Part shown: piece after piece, positions 1 to 11,233 of the stretch
Numbering within the stretch: position 1 is the stretch's first letter
How the letters are laid out: every line of letters starts with the position of its first letter
Source: Plantago major
Taxonomy: Eukaryota; Streptophyta; Magnoliopsida; Lamiales; Plantaginaceae
DNA: 64,000 bases
Assembly: GCA_026545765.1 (NCBI GenBank)
Contig: CM048841.1
Coordinates: 93,577,352-93,641,351 of the forward strand
Reading direction: 5' to 3'
Program-made: the position numbers and the translations under genes
The notes under the pieces: model-generated
The model's input: the letters and a program-made list of their open reading frames with translations, nothing else
Told to the model about the DNA's origin: nothing
The model's database searches: none

Positions 1-1291
1 TAATATACTGCATAATTATATGGTGAATGTCAAATTCTAGAGTACACGGATAATAAATGACAAAATTTATTAGTATAGCATTCATATGTTTTCTTCTATC
101 TATAAAACTAAGTGTTCGAACTCTCTTAACATTCTATCCCTCCTAGTTGCTTCAATAAAATTACAAAAAGCACCAAATTATATATATGTTCCATATATAT
201 AGCTTTTTTTGTTTTTTTTTTAGATTCAAACGCATAAAGATACACAATTGGCATAGGCACATATGCAGTGCCTTAAATCTCTATACTGAACTAACAAATT
301 CTACGAAGAATTTGATTGTAAAAAGCAAAAGTCACGCCGAATATGATGCATAATCCAACCACCACTAGACCAGCAACCCTAAACAATTCATGCGAACATA
401 TATTTTAATAAATCAAACCAGTCAAGAAAGGTTCTGGCGTGATTTAAAAAACTGGAGAAATTTTTTGGTAGCGGGTGTAAATTTTTAAAAAGGTAGTGTG
501 ATTTAAAATACAAATTTAACGGCCGTCAATTTTTAGTGTAACGTTAAAATTTTACTTTTTTTCCCTCAAATCTTAATGTCAAAAATCATACATGTGGTAT
601 TTACTTTCAGTTTATTGGCCCTTTGTATTACCCATGAATAATTTGGATTAATTATATGTGTGCCATTGCTAGGATGCAAATATAACATGCATGCTTCATG
701 GATTTTAATGAAACACTTGATCGGTCCACTTCGAATTGGGCTAGAGAGCGTAGACAGGGCAACACCTTGCACCAGATTTGGGGGAAATGCTATGATCTGG
801 CCCATATAATTTTGTTAATATACCAAAATCTAAAATAGATAATACCTACTATATGTTCTGGAACAATATGCTTTTACGGGCAACAACTTCAGGACCAAAT
901 GATTTTTGAATAAAATAATGTAAGTTTCTAGAATAAATTAATTTGTAACGAGGAGGTACTATAGATTTTCATGATTTTTGAATATTCTAATCCTATAGTG
1001 GAAGATTTTGTAAAAAACGAAAACAAAACCTTTAATTGTTCTGGACGTCAAAAGTCAAAACGGGAGTGCCTTGTTTTTGGAACAGAAGAAGTACAAAATA
1101 GCCAGATGTATTCTCTAAACATGATAATGCAAGTAGAATTTCATTAGAATTTATGATTAATATAATTATGTATCTTCTCATATTTTATTTCTTTTAGAGT
1201 TCTAAAATACCTAAACTACGTAGTTAAGTATCTAGTATAAATAGATTGTCACGATCGGTTAACCCCTATTATCATAGTTGAAGTAAAGAGT

Positions 1292-1519
1292 AAGTCTCTT
1301 GAGAGACGATATCTAAATAATTTATCTAAAAACGGACTTATATTGGCAATAAAATCATCGATGTTATTAATCAAAACACTTATCTTTTCAACGTTGATGT
1401 TTTTTCTAATACAATAAGATTTATTTTGTTAACAATATAGACGTTTTTAATTAATAATATACATAGTTTTATTAATAATATAGGCCGTCTCTATCTAGAT
1501 ACCGTCTCTCGTGAGACTT
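1292..1519. repeat. Candidate MITE with imperfect terminal inverted repeats
   Basis: The left end reads AAGTCTCTTGAGAGACGATA. The right end, read on the other strand, begins AAGTCTCACGAGAGACGGTA, followed by TCTAG. The two therefore form imperfect inverted repeats of about 25 bp around an AT-rich core of roughly 230 bp. No coding capacity is present. I could not see a convincing target-site duplication, so the superfamily is unassigned. Confidence 0.45.
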
Positions 1520-1829
1520 TGTGAATGAATTTTTCCATCGAAATCGTGTGTTCCCTACCCTTTTGTTGTGCAAAATCCATTTAAACAGATCATGTATGAA
1601 ATCGCACCAGTTACACTTATACATCGGTGATCGTTAATTCATGGCGATTTGCTTAATATAATTCGTTTCATGGTTTTCAACACTATCATTAATTACATGT
1701 ACGGAGCATTGTACATGTATTGGTACACTGATACTTATGACTTCAAATTCCTGGGTTGACTTCAAATGCAGCGAGTTTTAGTTGAATAATTTTATTTTAT
1801 TCTTTAGGAAAATGCATAGAGGAATTTAG

Positions 1830-1879
<50 letters not shown>
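1830..1879. repeat. (TA)n microsatellite
   Basis: About 25 uninterrupted TA units. Confidence 0.95.
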
Positions 1880-1881
<2 letters not shown>

Positions 1882-2214
1882 GGTATAGGCGGATTTTAGC
1901 GGTTTTCGTTAACCATAAACATGCATAATTTATATGTAACATAACTAAAAATTTGTAAGAAGATACTTACCATATGAGTGTATGAATAGCAGATGCAGTA
2001 TGAACAATCGTGAGTTGAAAGCGGCGGATGCAGTATGAACAGAGTGAGGTTATACTTTTTTTTTTTTTTTTTTGGACTTTAGTATGAAGTTCGGAAGGTA
2101 TTTGAAGGATTTAAGTAATGAAGCTAAGGGAATTGGCTAAAAGTTTAAGCTGCCATGAGTTGGTTTTTGGAAATAAGTATATTGATTGCTGGGTAATTGA
2201 TTCGTATTTTCAAC

Positions 2215-2490
2215 TGAAGAAGTAGCTGGCTCTTATAGCCTTACAAATGGTAACCTTCTAAACCGATTTTTATGACCGGCTGCTTATCTATACAATAAAA
2301 TAAGGAAACAGAAAGAATCTATCTACGTGTAAAGAAAATAATATTTCTTGACGTCATTGCTTGCGTTTTTCCTTTTATTGGAACCGTCCATCTGTCTTTG
2401 TTTCTAAAAATCTCTGTTGACGTCATTGCTTACGTTTTTTCCTTTTCTTTGGAACCGTTCATCTGTTTTTTCTTCTAGAAATCTCTGTAG
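2215..2490 (-). promoter_or_regulatory. Candidate pararetroviral promoter with tandem TGACGTCA repeats
   Basis: Two tandem units of about 70 bp (2349-2417 and 2418-2488) each start with TGACGTCA, the as-1/CRE-type motif bound by plant TGA bZIP factors. On the minus strand they lie at the end of the transactivator-like gene. They are followed about 120 bp downstream by a possible TATA element (CTATAAGAG, near 2230-2240). Caulimovirid promoters such as CaMV 35S also combine as-1-type TGACG motifs with a nearby TATA box. The assignment is by position and motif only. The last codons of the viral gene overlap the second repeat. Confidence 0.4.
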
Positions 2491-5478
2491 TTGCTGTCAA
2501 TTGTGGGAATAGTGTTGACGTCTAGATCAGACTGGCTGTCTTGCATGTTTTCATCTTCTGAGAGTGGCCATGGTGTCTCTTCATTATTATTGATATGCTG
2601 TTTTTCCAATGTATTGCCTTCCCCCACAAATGGAAGGAGCATGTCCCAATTTGTCGCTGTCCAGATTTGAGCATAATGTCCTTCTGCCATTAGTTTGTAG
2701 TCAAACCAAGGAAAATATATGGGAAGAGCTGGAGTCTTCTGTTGTGTCTTTATAACTCCTAAAACTGTATCAGAATTTGGTTCATGGAGCCAATAAAGAC
2801 TTGAAAAATTAATGTGATCTTCAATTTTCACCGCTGCTTCTAGCAATGCCTGATCATTGGTTCTGTTGCTGATGAAAATTCTTTTTCTAGCTGGCCTGTA
2901 TGTATAATTGTCTGCTTCTGAGAAGGATACAAAAATCTTACATCCTACTCACTACAAGAATTTCCGGTTTTAGAGACGGAATTTAGCGACGGATTTTATC
3001 CGTCGCTAAATAGCGACGAATCGCTAGGCTTAGAGACGGAAATTTTTCCGTCTCTAAATTTAGAGACGGATAGATTTATCCGTCGCTAAATAGCGACGGA
3101 TATTCTATCCGTCTCTAATTAGAGACGGATAAATCTATCCGTCTCTAAATTCGTTGACCAAAAAAATAAAAAAAAACAAAAAACTTAAAATTTAGCGACG
3201 GATACCATATCCGTCTCTAAATAGTGACGGATAAATCTATCCGTCGCTAAATAGCGACGGATATGGTATCCGTCGCTAAACTACGCAGAAACCCTAATTT
3301 ATACTCTCTTCCTCCCATCACTCACTAACCCCTCCTCTTCCTCTCTCCTTCTCTCCCACCACCACTCCACCACCCCACCACCTCCACCCCCACTCGCCTT
3401 CCACCACCACTGCCCCTCCCACCACTCCACCCGCCGCCACCACCACCACTCACGGATCCGGCCTTCCACCACCGCCTCTGCCCCACCACCACGACATCTC
3501 CACTGTCAGCCCACCAAACCACACCACCACCATGAGATCCGTCCACCACCATCTCCGATAAAGAAGATAATGACGCTCCGATCTCTCTCTCTCACACCAC
3601 GAGATCTCTCCGTCCACCACCATCTCCGACCAGATCCGACGTCATCCAAGATCCAACAAGATTCAGATCCAGATTGTATATTGTATTATTGTAATTTCTT
3701 ATTAATTTTGTAATTTCTTATTTGTATTAATTATTATTAAATGTTGTATATTGTATTATCGAATATTGTATGAAATTGTCGGTTTATCCGTATTGAATAA
3801 AATTATCATTTTATCCGTATTGAATAATTGTATACAATTGTCGGTTTATCCGTATTGAATATTCGTATATAATTGTTGGTTTATCCGAATGGAATAAAAT
3901 TATCGATTTATCCGTATTGAATATTCGTATAAAATTGTCGAAATATTCGTATTAAAAAAAATACAAAAAAAAAGAAGAAATACTATTTAGCGACGGATAG
4001 TTATCCGTCGCTAAATAGTGCTGATGTTTGTTTCAGACGGTCAACACTTTATCCGTCGCTAATTCCGTCGCTAATTAGCGACGGAATTTCTATCCGTCGC
4101 CAATAAAAATTGTGACGACTGTTTTGGAGACGGAGGGTTATCCGGGTTATCCGTCGCTAAGGATTTAGCGACGGATAATTCCGTCGCTAAAACTCATTTT
4201 TTTTGTAGTGACTGTCTGTGAATGAGAAGCAATATTTCCTGCTACTAATGTGTATTTTTCACCAAAAGTGTTGATAATTTTTTCTGTAATGTCAGTGAGA
4301 CTGAATTTGATGTAATCAATCATACCATAATGGTAAAATTGAGTAATCAATTCTTGTGGCATGTCTGTTTCTCCCAAATCTATCTGTAATAACAATATAC
4401 CTGGATCTTTTCCGTCTCTGTTTATTCTTTCTATCACTTTTATTCCGGTATATTTTAACTCCCGGAACACTATCTGTACAATTTTTTGTTGTAATTTGTA
4501 CAAGACTAAGGGAAATCCTGTACAAATTTTTTCGGATATAATGTCATCGAGACCTTCGATTCTTTCTAATACTGGTTTTAAAGTCTGTCTCCATGGAATG
4601 TCAATAATGCGAGCTTTGAAGCTGTTAAAGTCTCTGTAAATTGGCTGTGTATTTTTTACTCTTTCCTCAAGAGTAACAATCTGCTGTTTTAATTTCTGAT
4701 TTCCAACCTGTAATTTTGCTGTCAGTAATGTTGGATTTTCTTTTTCTTTTTGGAGGATACGTCTTTCAAGCCTAACAATTTCCTCCGCCTGTGTTTTGAA
4801 AATCTGTTCAGGGATTTGCTGTGTGATTTCTGAAAATCTTTTTACTTCTTCAGGTTCTATGAAGAAGTCTCTAAGCCCGAAATGTTTTCTAGCCATAGCC
4901 ATGGCTTCTGAAAAACTGTAAAATCCTTTGTAAAGAGGATCTGTATACTGTATGTGATTTACAACTGTTTCCCACTTGTTGAAAATTCCAACTTTTGTGC
5001 CCCGAAAAATAATATAGTGAGAAAACCTCCTAATATTGGTTTTTTCTGGGATTTTTTGAGCTGTTTCCATAAAGAAATATTCCAGAGAATTTAAAATCTG
5101 GACTTTCTTTGTGGATTCTGTAGGGAAAGTATGTATGTGCCAAAGGTTGTCAAGAAGACACTGTTGTTTAGCTGTTAAATTTAACCCAGACATGGGCCTA
5201 AATTTCTTGGTTTCATCTGTGCAAACTGATAATGTGTTTGGGCCAAAAGTAATAGTTATTTGTTGGGCCTGTGGGCTAGGATTTCTGTTAGGAAAATATT
5301 TAGAAGAACTTGACCCTGTTTGTGATAGGTTTTGGTTTGAAACTGTCATTGGCCAAAACACTGTTGTTGGCCAAGGTTTTTTGCTGTGGCTTTCTTGTTC
5401 TGTCTTGCTCTTTTCCTCATCAGAATTGTCCATTGCTATGTCTCTATCTGTGTGTTGAGGATGTATGAGCCTTCTCAT
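2475..5478 (-). pseudogene. Endogenous caulimovirid viroplasmin/transactivator-like gene, split by a CACTA transposon
   Basis: The upstream part (5478 down to 4214) encodes about 420 residues. Around residues 150-200 it has the aromatic-rich HYIIFRG...VGIF.KW...YKGFYSFSEA pattern of the caulimovirus viroplasmin (RNase H1 N-terminal-like) domain. A later segment is predicted to be coiled coil. In caulimovirids this protein builds inclusion bodies and promotes reinitiation of translation on polycistronic RNA. The coding frame is cut at 4210 by the transposon at 2950-4210 and resumes at about 2946. The acidic C-terminal part runs to a stop at 2475-2477. Removing the transposon and one ACT copy leaves the frame open across the site, so I see no other lesion in this gene. 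The ATG at 5476-5478 lies 10 bp after the polymerase stop. A second in-frame ATG near 5433 is also possible. The genus is not assigned. Confidence 0.75.
2950..4210. mobile_element. Non-autonomous CACTA (En/Spm-type) transposon, 1,261 bp
   Basis: The element begins CACTACAAGAA and ends TTTTTTTTGTAGTG, the terminal inverted repeat typical of CACTA elements. It is flanked by a 3-bp target-site duplication, ACT, at 2947-2949 and 4211-4213. Both ends carry many subterminal copies, in both orientations, of TTTAGCGACGGATA or close variants, the dispersed transposase-binding-type repeats expected for this superfamily. The middle (3300-3960) is a C/A-rich then AT-rich tract with no transposase, so the element must be mobilised in trans. 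It sits in the viroplasmin-like gene. Confidence 0.92.
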
Positions 5479-5487
5479 TTCTGATCT

Positions 5488-7080
5488 TTATCCATGAAAT
5501 AACCTGTTCAAATTTCTTGATAAGATATCAGCCATAGTATTATTGTTACCTTTAATATGTTCAAAGTTTATAACATATCCACTTCCTTGTATTATGTTTT
5601 GTAAATTAATCCATCTAGTTCTATTTACTTTTTTACTTTAATCATTTTTAATGAATTTAACTATGGCTTCACAGTCTGTCCTGACAGTAAATTCTTTATT
5701 TAAGAAAATCTTAAATTTTTCTAATGCATTAATTAATGCCTGTATCTCGTAGTCTAAACTAGTCCAGTTTAATCCTGTTTTATTAAAATTTCCACTAGTG
5801 TAGGCGCAAACTTTTTCACTATTTTTTAATAAATATTTATTTGTTTTACAAAGAAGAACAGCTCCTCATCCTTCTTTACAACCATCTGTTTCTATGATAA
5901 TGTAGTCTGTTACTAATGGTAATTCTAAAGGTTTAATCTTTTTAACCACTTCTTTTATTTCTTTAACTAGTTTAATATCTTCCTTATTAAATCTTCGTTG
6001 ACCATTTTTTGTTGTTTTACTGTATAATGGTCCTACTAATTTTGATAAATTAGGAATAAATTTTCTAGCATAATTTACTAATCCTAGAAATGCTTGTATT
6101 TGTTTTAAGTTTTCAAATTTTTCAGGGAAATCAATAATTTTTGTTGAAATATGGGGTTGTAATTCTATTTTTCCATTTCCGATTTCTAATCCTAGAAATG
6201 AAAATTTTCTTTTAAAAAGTTCCATCTTTCTTTTTGAAACTACTATATTATGTTTTTTGATTTCATTAAAAACTTGTTTCAAATGATTTTCATGTTCATA
6301 AATTGATTCACTTGCTACTAAGATATCATCAATGTTTGCAAAAATCATATTTTAAGAATATGTTATCCATAAATCTTTGAAAAATTGAAGGAGCGTTTTT
6401 TAGTCCAAAACTTAAAATATTCCATTCAAATTGTCCTTCTGAGCATGTAAAAGCTGTCCATGGTTTAAAATCTTCTGATAACTTAAGCTGATTGTAACCT
6501 GATTTTAAATCAAATTTTGAGAAAATCTTGTTCTTTTGAATTAAATTTATTAGAGTATCTTTATTAGGTATATTATACCCATCATCTTCTGTGTTATCAT
6601 TTAGTCTTTTATAATTATAAACTATTCTAGCCTTTCCTCTTTTAATTTCACTATGATTTCTTACAATAAATGTTGCTGACCTATGTGGACTTTATGATTT
6701 TCTTATTAAATTCTGTTTTATCATTTCTGGAATCTGATGTTTAAATTCTTCCTTATCTAAAGGACTATATTCAATGTTTGTTGTTCTAATAGTGATATCA
6801 GGGTTTTTAATTTTAAATTTACATTCATATGCCACCCTTGATTTCATAATGTCTTCTCCTATTAATCCTAGTTTTTCTAAATGTAATATTATAGGATGAT
6901 TACTACTTTTAGTGACATCTATTCCTTTTTCTAGTTCATGTGTCAACATGTTTGTAAGTAGTCTTAATGTATCATTTTCTATATTGGCTTTGGAATGATT
7001 CTTAAAAAATTCTAAGTTTCCTAGTCCACCACGCTTCTGTGCTAACTCTGATGTTTGAGTATATCTCAAAGTTGGTATAC
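5488..7080 (-). pseudogene. Endogenous caulimovirid polymerase (reverse transcriptase-RNase H), broken
   Basis: Reading from 7080 downward, the order is a linker region, reverse transcriptase and RNase H. The RT active site reads [10 protein letters not shown], near 6320. It is followed by the thumb/connection pattern FLGLEI...LQIQAFLGLVNYARKFIPNLS-like and then the RNase H start IIIETDG, with its first catalytic Asp, near 5880. The product would copy pregenomic RNA into DNA. Breaks seen are an in-frame stop at about 6690, a frameshift just before the active site near 6350, and stops near 5866 and 5640. The 5' end fades into a microsatellite at 7083-7152. Protease, coat and movement genes are absent. 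The downstream viroplasmin-like gene starts 10 bp after the RNase H stop, the compact spacing of a viral genome. This is an old, non-functional integrated copy. Confidence 0.8.
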
Positions 7081-7082
7081 TG

Positions 7083-7152
7083 TGTGTATATATATATATA
7101 TATAGGTATGTATGTATGTATGTATGTATGTATGTATGTATATATGTGTGTG
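7083..7152. repeat. Compound microsatellite (TA)n / (GTAT)n
   Basis: A TA run is followed by about nine GTAT units and a GT run. It marks the 5' truncation point of the pararetroviral polymerase. Confidence 0.9.
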
Positions 7153-7690
7153 TGTTAGGCTCATACACTAGGAACTTCATAACACGCTATGTGTTTTAGA
7201 CTCTGTTCTATTAATGTAATCGATCTCGAATCGAATGGAATCAAGTGTAGTATAAAATTCAATCGAGCGATTTGAACTAAATCGCGAATCAAAACTGAAA
7301 TTAATGAGTTTTCAGATGAAGAGAACAGAACTTTACTGCATTATAATTTAACATCTACGTATATATTTAACTTATTTTTTAATTTGCAACATGAGATAGA
7401 ATTTCACAAGAATTAAATCTTATAATTTGTATATATATACTCTCCCCACAATGAAATTACAATATTCTTACAGAGATTTTTTCGATGGCTCGAGGGGACG
7501 AACTCTTAAATTGTTGAAAATATTAGATGATTCATATATATTTAGAAACAGTGGACCATATATACAAATAATTTGTTTGTCTCCCAAGTCATTTACTCCT
7601 CTCCTCTCATTTACTGATCTGTTACTCCATTGAACTCAAGAAAACGGCCACAGTTAATGCTTGGAAGGTGACAACATTCGAAAATCAAAC

Positions 7691-9302
7691 ATGTCGGCAA
7701 GGCCCGATGATGAATTGTACATGCCGAATCCTGATTATGGTATGTAAAGATTCGATTTTTATTAGTTTAAATGTATATGGTACATGTGTGTTCGTGTTTG
7801 TTAATGCAAAAATTAAGTTCCCCTGTTTTTAGAAGCTTTTAAGTTGTTTTAGCTTTGATTTTAGTCTAAATTTTGCATGAATGATTTGTTTGGACAGATT
7901 TAACAACAAGTGATATGACTATATGTGTGAACTATGGTGGTAAGTTTGTGGTTGACACTATGACAGACAAGCAAAAGTATGTTGGGGGTAAACTTGTGAA
8001 GTATGACTATTTTGGTATGGAGGATTTGGATATGAAACGCTTGAATGGATTTGCTGATTTGTCCAATATTGGACCTGTTAGGAGGTTTTACTGTTATGCA
8101 AAGTCTGGCTTTGTAGAATTATATGATGATTTTACTGCTCAAACCCATGCAATTGGTCACCTTGAGAAAAGGGAATGTAGTGTGTGGATTGAGGGTGTTT
8201 TGCTTGACAAGGGTAAGGAGAAGTTAAATCAAGAGAAGGAAATCCCAACTGGTTTTGACTATATGCAGGGCAGCAGCAAGGGACATGGTTTTTACAGTAA
8301 TGAGAAAGGAGTAGTAATTGAAAGCTCTAATGATGATAGTGAATCTGAGTCTGATGTGGTAGTTGCTAGTTCTGATGATGTGAACTCTGTACTTGAATCT
8401 GATGATGAGGATGAGGATGAGAAAAGGCATCATAGGTCAAGTGGAAGGGTGCATAGATCTGTGCATGCCTTTGAACCTAAGTTTGATTTGGGGATGATTT
8501 TTAACAATAAAGATGACTTTAGGAGGGCTGTTGCATCACATGGAGCAATCACTTTAAGAAATGTAAAGGTGGTGAAGAATGACAAAGTGAGGATTTATGC
8601 TAAGTGTGAAGGACATGGATGCCAATGGAGAGTGCACTGCCACAGGGTTAAAGATGGTACTGGATTTCAGGTGCATACCTACATGCCTCATCATATATGT
8701 GGATTGACACAAAGTGTCCCCTATGTGAAGAGTTCATGGCTTGCAAGTAGGTTCCTTAGCAAATTCAAGATTGATCCAGATAGAAATATTAAGACATTTG
8801 TGCTTGAGGTTCAAAATGAGACAGGGCTGGTCATTTCTCCCTTTCAGGCTTATAGAGCAAGAAAGTTGGCCATCTCAATTCTGGAAGGTCCACCAGATGC
8901 ACAATATGCAAAGTTATGGGACTATGCTGAGGAACTAAGAAGCAGGAATCCAGGCTCTACAGTTATTGTTGATGTGGACAGGGTAACACATGAGTTTAGG
9001 CATTTTTATGTATGCTTTCAAGCACTTAAAGAAGGTTTTATGATTGGATGTAGGCCACTAATTGGTGTCGATGGTTGCCATCTTAAAGGTCCACATGAGG
9101 GAGTTCTCAAGCCCATGGAAGTACTGTTTCTGGTTTTGTTGTAGAAGATGTTGTTGAGTCACAAAGGGATGCTACAATTGGAGCTGCTTTTGTAAGTGGT
9201 GGGAAGAAATATGTGTCTTTGAAGAATTTGGGACCAGCTATGGAACAACTTAACAACAACAATAAGAAGAAAAAGGTCTCAAAGGGCAAGAGCAACAAGT
9301 GA
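7691..9302 (+). pseudogene. MuDR/MULE transposase, internal deletion of the catalytic core
   Basis: Exon 1 (7691-7739) starts MSARPDDELYMPNPDY. A GT-AG intron (7740-7897) joins in phase to exon 2 at 7898, which is open to a stop at 9142-9144. The N-terminal part has the PB1-like fold seen at the start of plant MuDR transposases (ICVNYGGKFVVDT, about residues 24-36). An acidic stretch follows, then the MuDR DNA-binding domain with FDLGMIFNNKDDFRRAV and C.W.VHCHR. The start of the MULE DDE domain follows (RPLIGVDGCHLKGPHEG, with the first catalytic Asp). Just after this the frame changes. Residues from a different frame (9120-9302, ending in a Lys-rich tail) look like the original C-terminus. 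The remaining catalytic residues and the zinc knuckle are gone. The deletion leaves a protein that could bind DNA but not cut it. Terminal inverted repeats were not found. Confidence 0.8.
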
Positions 9303-9895
9303 ACTTTTAGTGATGTTTTTTGTCAAGTGCAGTGATGTTTTGTCAAGTGCATAGATGAACTTATTTTTGTTAAGTGCACTTATGGTTTCGTCTATGATTT
9401 GGGAGTCTACACGTGTAAAAACTTAAAATGAAGGTGTAAGAACTCAATTTTTCAATTTTAAGCTGGTTTTTTATGATGATTTTGTTGTTGCAGTTTAACA
9501 TCATGTTTTTAATGCAATATTGGCTTCTACAAGTCACTTATATGAACATTAATGCATATGCACCATCAAAAGGTTATTGTAAACTGGAAAATAAGAAATT
9601 CACTTGTGTGAATTCAATTTTTCAATTTGCAGGAATTTTTTTTTACTTTGTTTTATACAGCCACATCATTAATGATAAAATTAAGTTGAATTTGCCTAAC
9701 TAACAACATTCATCTCGGCCAAAAGAAACAACACAACAATGAAGAGTCAAATTGGTGCTTTAATGCCAAATTCAACTAACCAAATGCTAAACACCAATGC
9801 AAATGAAAGGTCTTCTGAAACCTCTTAAGTTCCAAGAATGAATTCATCCACTCTCAATGCAGTAATTAAGTTTCTTAACCTTTCAACTACCTAAA
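9303..9895. other. AT-rich spacer, nothing recognised
   Basis: Short repeated phrases (TGATGTTTTTTGTCAAGTGCAG then TGATGTTTTGTCAAGTGCA near 9314-9350) follow the MULE stop. No convincing gene is present. Confidence 0.5.
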
Positions 9896-9902
9896 TTTTA
9901 CG

Positions 9903-9910
9903 TATAAATA
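9903..9910 (+). promoter_or_regulatory. TATA box of the small gene at 9979
   Basis: TATAAATA lies 76 bp upstream of the ATG at 9979, leaving room for a leader of about 40-50 nt rich in CA and AAC, as in many plant 5' UTRs. Confidence 0.5.
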
Positions 9911-9978
9911 CACCTTCATTCTATTGCAATCACCACACAAAACAGTAAACAGTAAACAAATCAACTAATTAACAAAAA

Positions 9979-10348
9979 TGGAAGCTTTGCTACAAGAAAG
10001 GCTTGAGCACTACATCACCTGGGGAATCAGGTATGAAGATGAGCAAGGGAACCTCCTTGTCCGCCCCACTCTTGCTCAAAAGCTTCAACTGAAAGCTATA
10101 CCTTGAACAATGATGGCATTGTTTCTCCATTGCAGAAAGCAGCTGACATAGCTGCTAGGATCAAGCTGGTGGAGGTCATGCATACTGAGCTGGGATGGAA
10201 AGGCTCTAGCCTCAAGTCCATTCTCCTCGACATGGAAGAGACTTGTGCTGTCCTTCCAAATCAGGGAGCTCATGATGACTGGGTTTATCCCATTGAGGCA
10301 GAGCTCTATGTGGACAAGTTGGTGGCTGAGTATGCGCCTGAGGAGTAG
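9979..10348 (+). pseudogene. Unrecognised small gene, about 120 residues, with one frameshift
   Basis: An ATG in a good plant context (AAAAATGG) follows a TATA box and opens MEALLQERLEHYITWGIRYE, a frame that stops at about 10104. The sequence continues without a gap in the +1-shifted frame from about 10100 to 10348. That part reads NNDGIVSPLQKAADIAARIK, continues with an acidic helical region and ends EYAPEE. The codon character and the way one half leads into the other suggest a single protein broken by a 1-base deletion near 10100, or a sequencing error there. I do not recognise the family and assign no function. It lies between a MULE transposase and a GRF-type gene, so it may be transposon cargo. 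A run of 19 C residues lies just after the stop. Confidence 0.4.
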
Positions 10349-10689
10349 TGAAACCCCCCCCCCCCCCCCCCCATCCTTATGTAATAATGAATTTTTATTT
10401 TCCAATCTATGCTCCTTCCATCTATCGTTTTATTTACAGTTTTTTTTTTACAATTCAAACATAAACATAACAACACAAAATATATAAGAACAAGTAAACA
10501 CAAGTATAGACAAAATTTCACCAATGCAAAATATTTCATTACCACAAAAGATTCAATTACACGGTGATTTGAGAATCACAGTTTCTAACTTGCAAACCAG
10601 AAACCTAATGAACTGTGATTCTCATTGATTTGACAGAATTTAAAGTACTACATTGCTACAATGCTAATCAACCTAACTTACTAATAATA
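10349..10689. other. Intergenic with poly-C tract
   Basis: C homopolymer at 10354-10372, then AT-rich sequence between two convergent genes. No RNA gene or other element was seen. Confidence 0.5.
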
Positions 10690-11233
10690 CTACTTTCTAA
10701 ACATCATCCAACAACCTACAACAAAGCCAACTACAACATCAGACATAAACCATATCTCATATTTCTTCTCTTCTGCCTCCAACTTACCCAATCTCACTTC
10801 CAGCTGTTGTTTAGCCTCATACATCTCCTTCAACTCCTCTGAACTCCAACAAAAGAACTTACACTCAAGTTGTTTCTTTTCCTCTACCAATTGTTTAACC
10901 CACTGCTCAAAACTAGGCTCCAAACGATCACCAGTCCACCGGATATAGCCACATCCAGCAGTCTATAACTACAAAACAAACAACTTTAAAAAATAATTTT
11001 GAATTATACCTAATTACTTTAACCTAACCAATTTCGACAAATTATACCCAATTACATTAACCCTAATTCCAATTTCGCCAATTATAATTCGTAACTGAGC
11101 AAACAAACAAACTTACCCTCCACTCCGGACAAGCCTTGTAGGGCCGGAAATGATTGAGAGCGGCATGATGCAAAATGGGAGGATGAGAAGCACAGAGCTC
11201 TTCTCCTTGAGTTGAACATAGCATTTCCACCAT
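10690..11233 (-). CDS. GRF-type zinc-finger-like protein with coiled coil and C-terminal membrane segment
   Basis: Two exons on the minus strand, 11233-11117 and 10962-10690, are joined by an intron with donor GTAAGT and acceptor TATAG, in phase 0. The product is about 129 residues. The N-terminal third has Cys and aromatic residues spaced like a degenerate GRF zinc finger (FRPYKACPEW, then GCGYIRWTGD), the family signature being a Cys-rich module ending in CGFF.W.D. A strongly charged helical stretch rich in Lys, Glu and Leu follows, probably coiled coil. The last 20 residues are hydrophobic (VVVGFVVGCWMMF). Small proteins of this plan, GRF finger, coiled coil and tail anchor, are common and often transposon-associated in plant genomes. 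One of the finger cysteines expected in the canonical motif is not obvious. It points towards the MULE relic and the unknown small gene. Confidence 0.45.

Larger units (their letters stand above)
1..2214. other. Gene-poor AT-rich intergenic DNA
   Basis: No reading frame here resembles a protein I recognise. The only structures I can support are a possible short inverted-repeat element near 1292-1519 and a TA microsatellite at 1830-1879. A T-rich run lies near 2056-2073. Confidence 0.6.

Noticed and set aside
3325-3552. Gly/Trp-rich frame inside the CACTA element
   Set aside because: It arises from a CCACCA-rich tract and has no domain. The element is non-coding.
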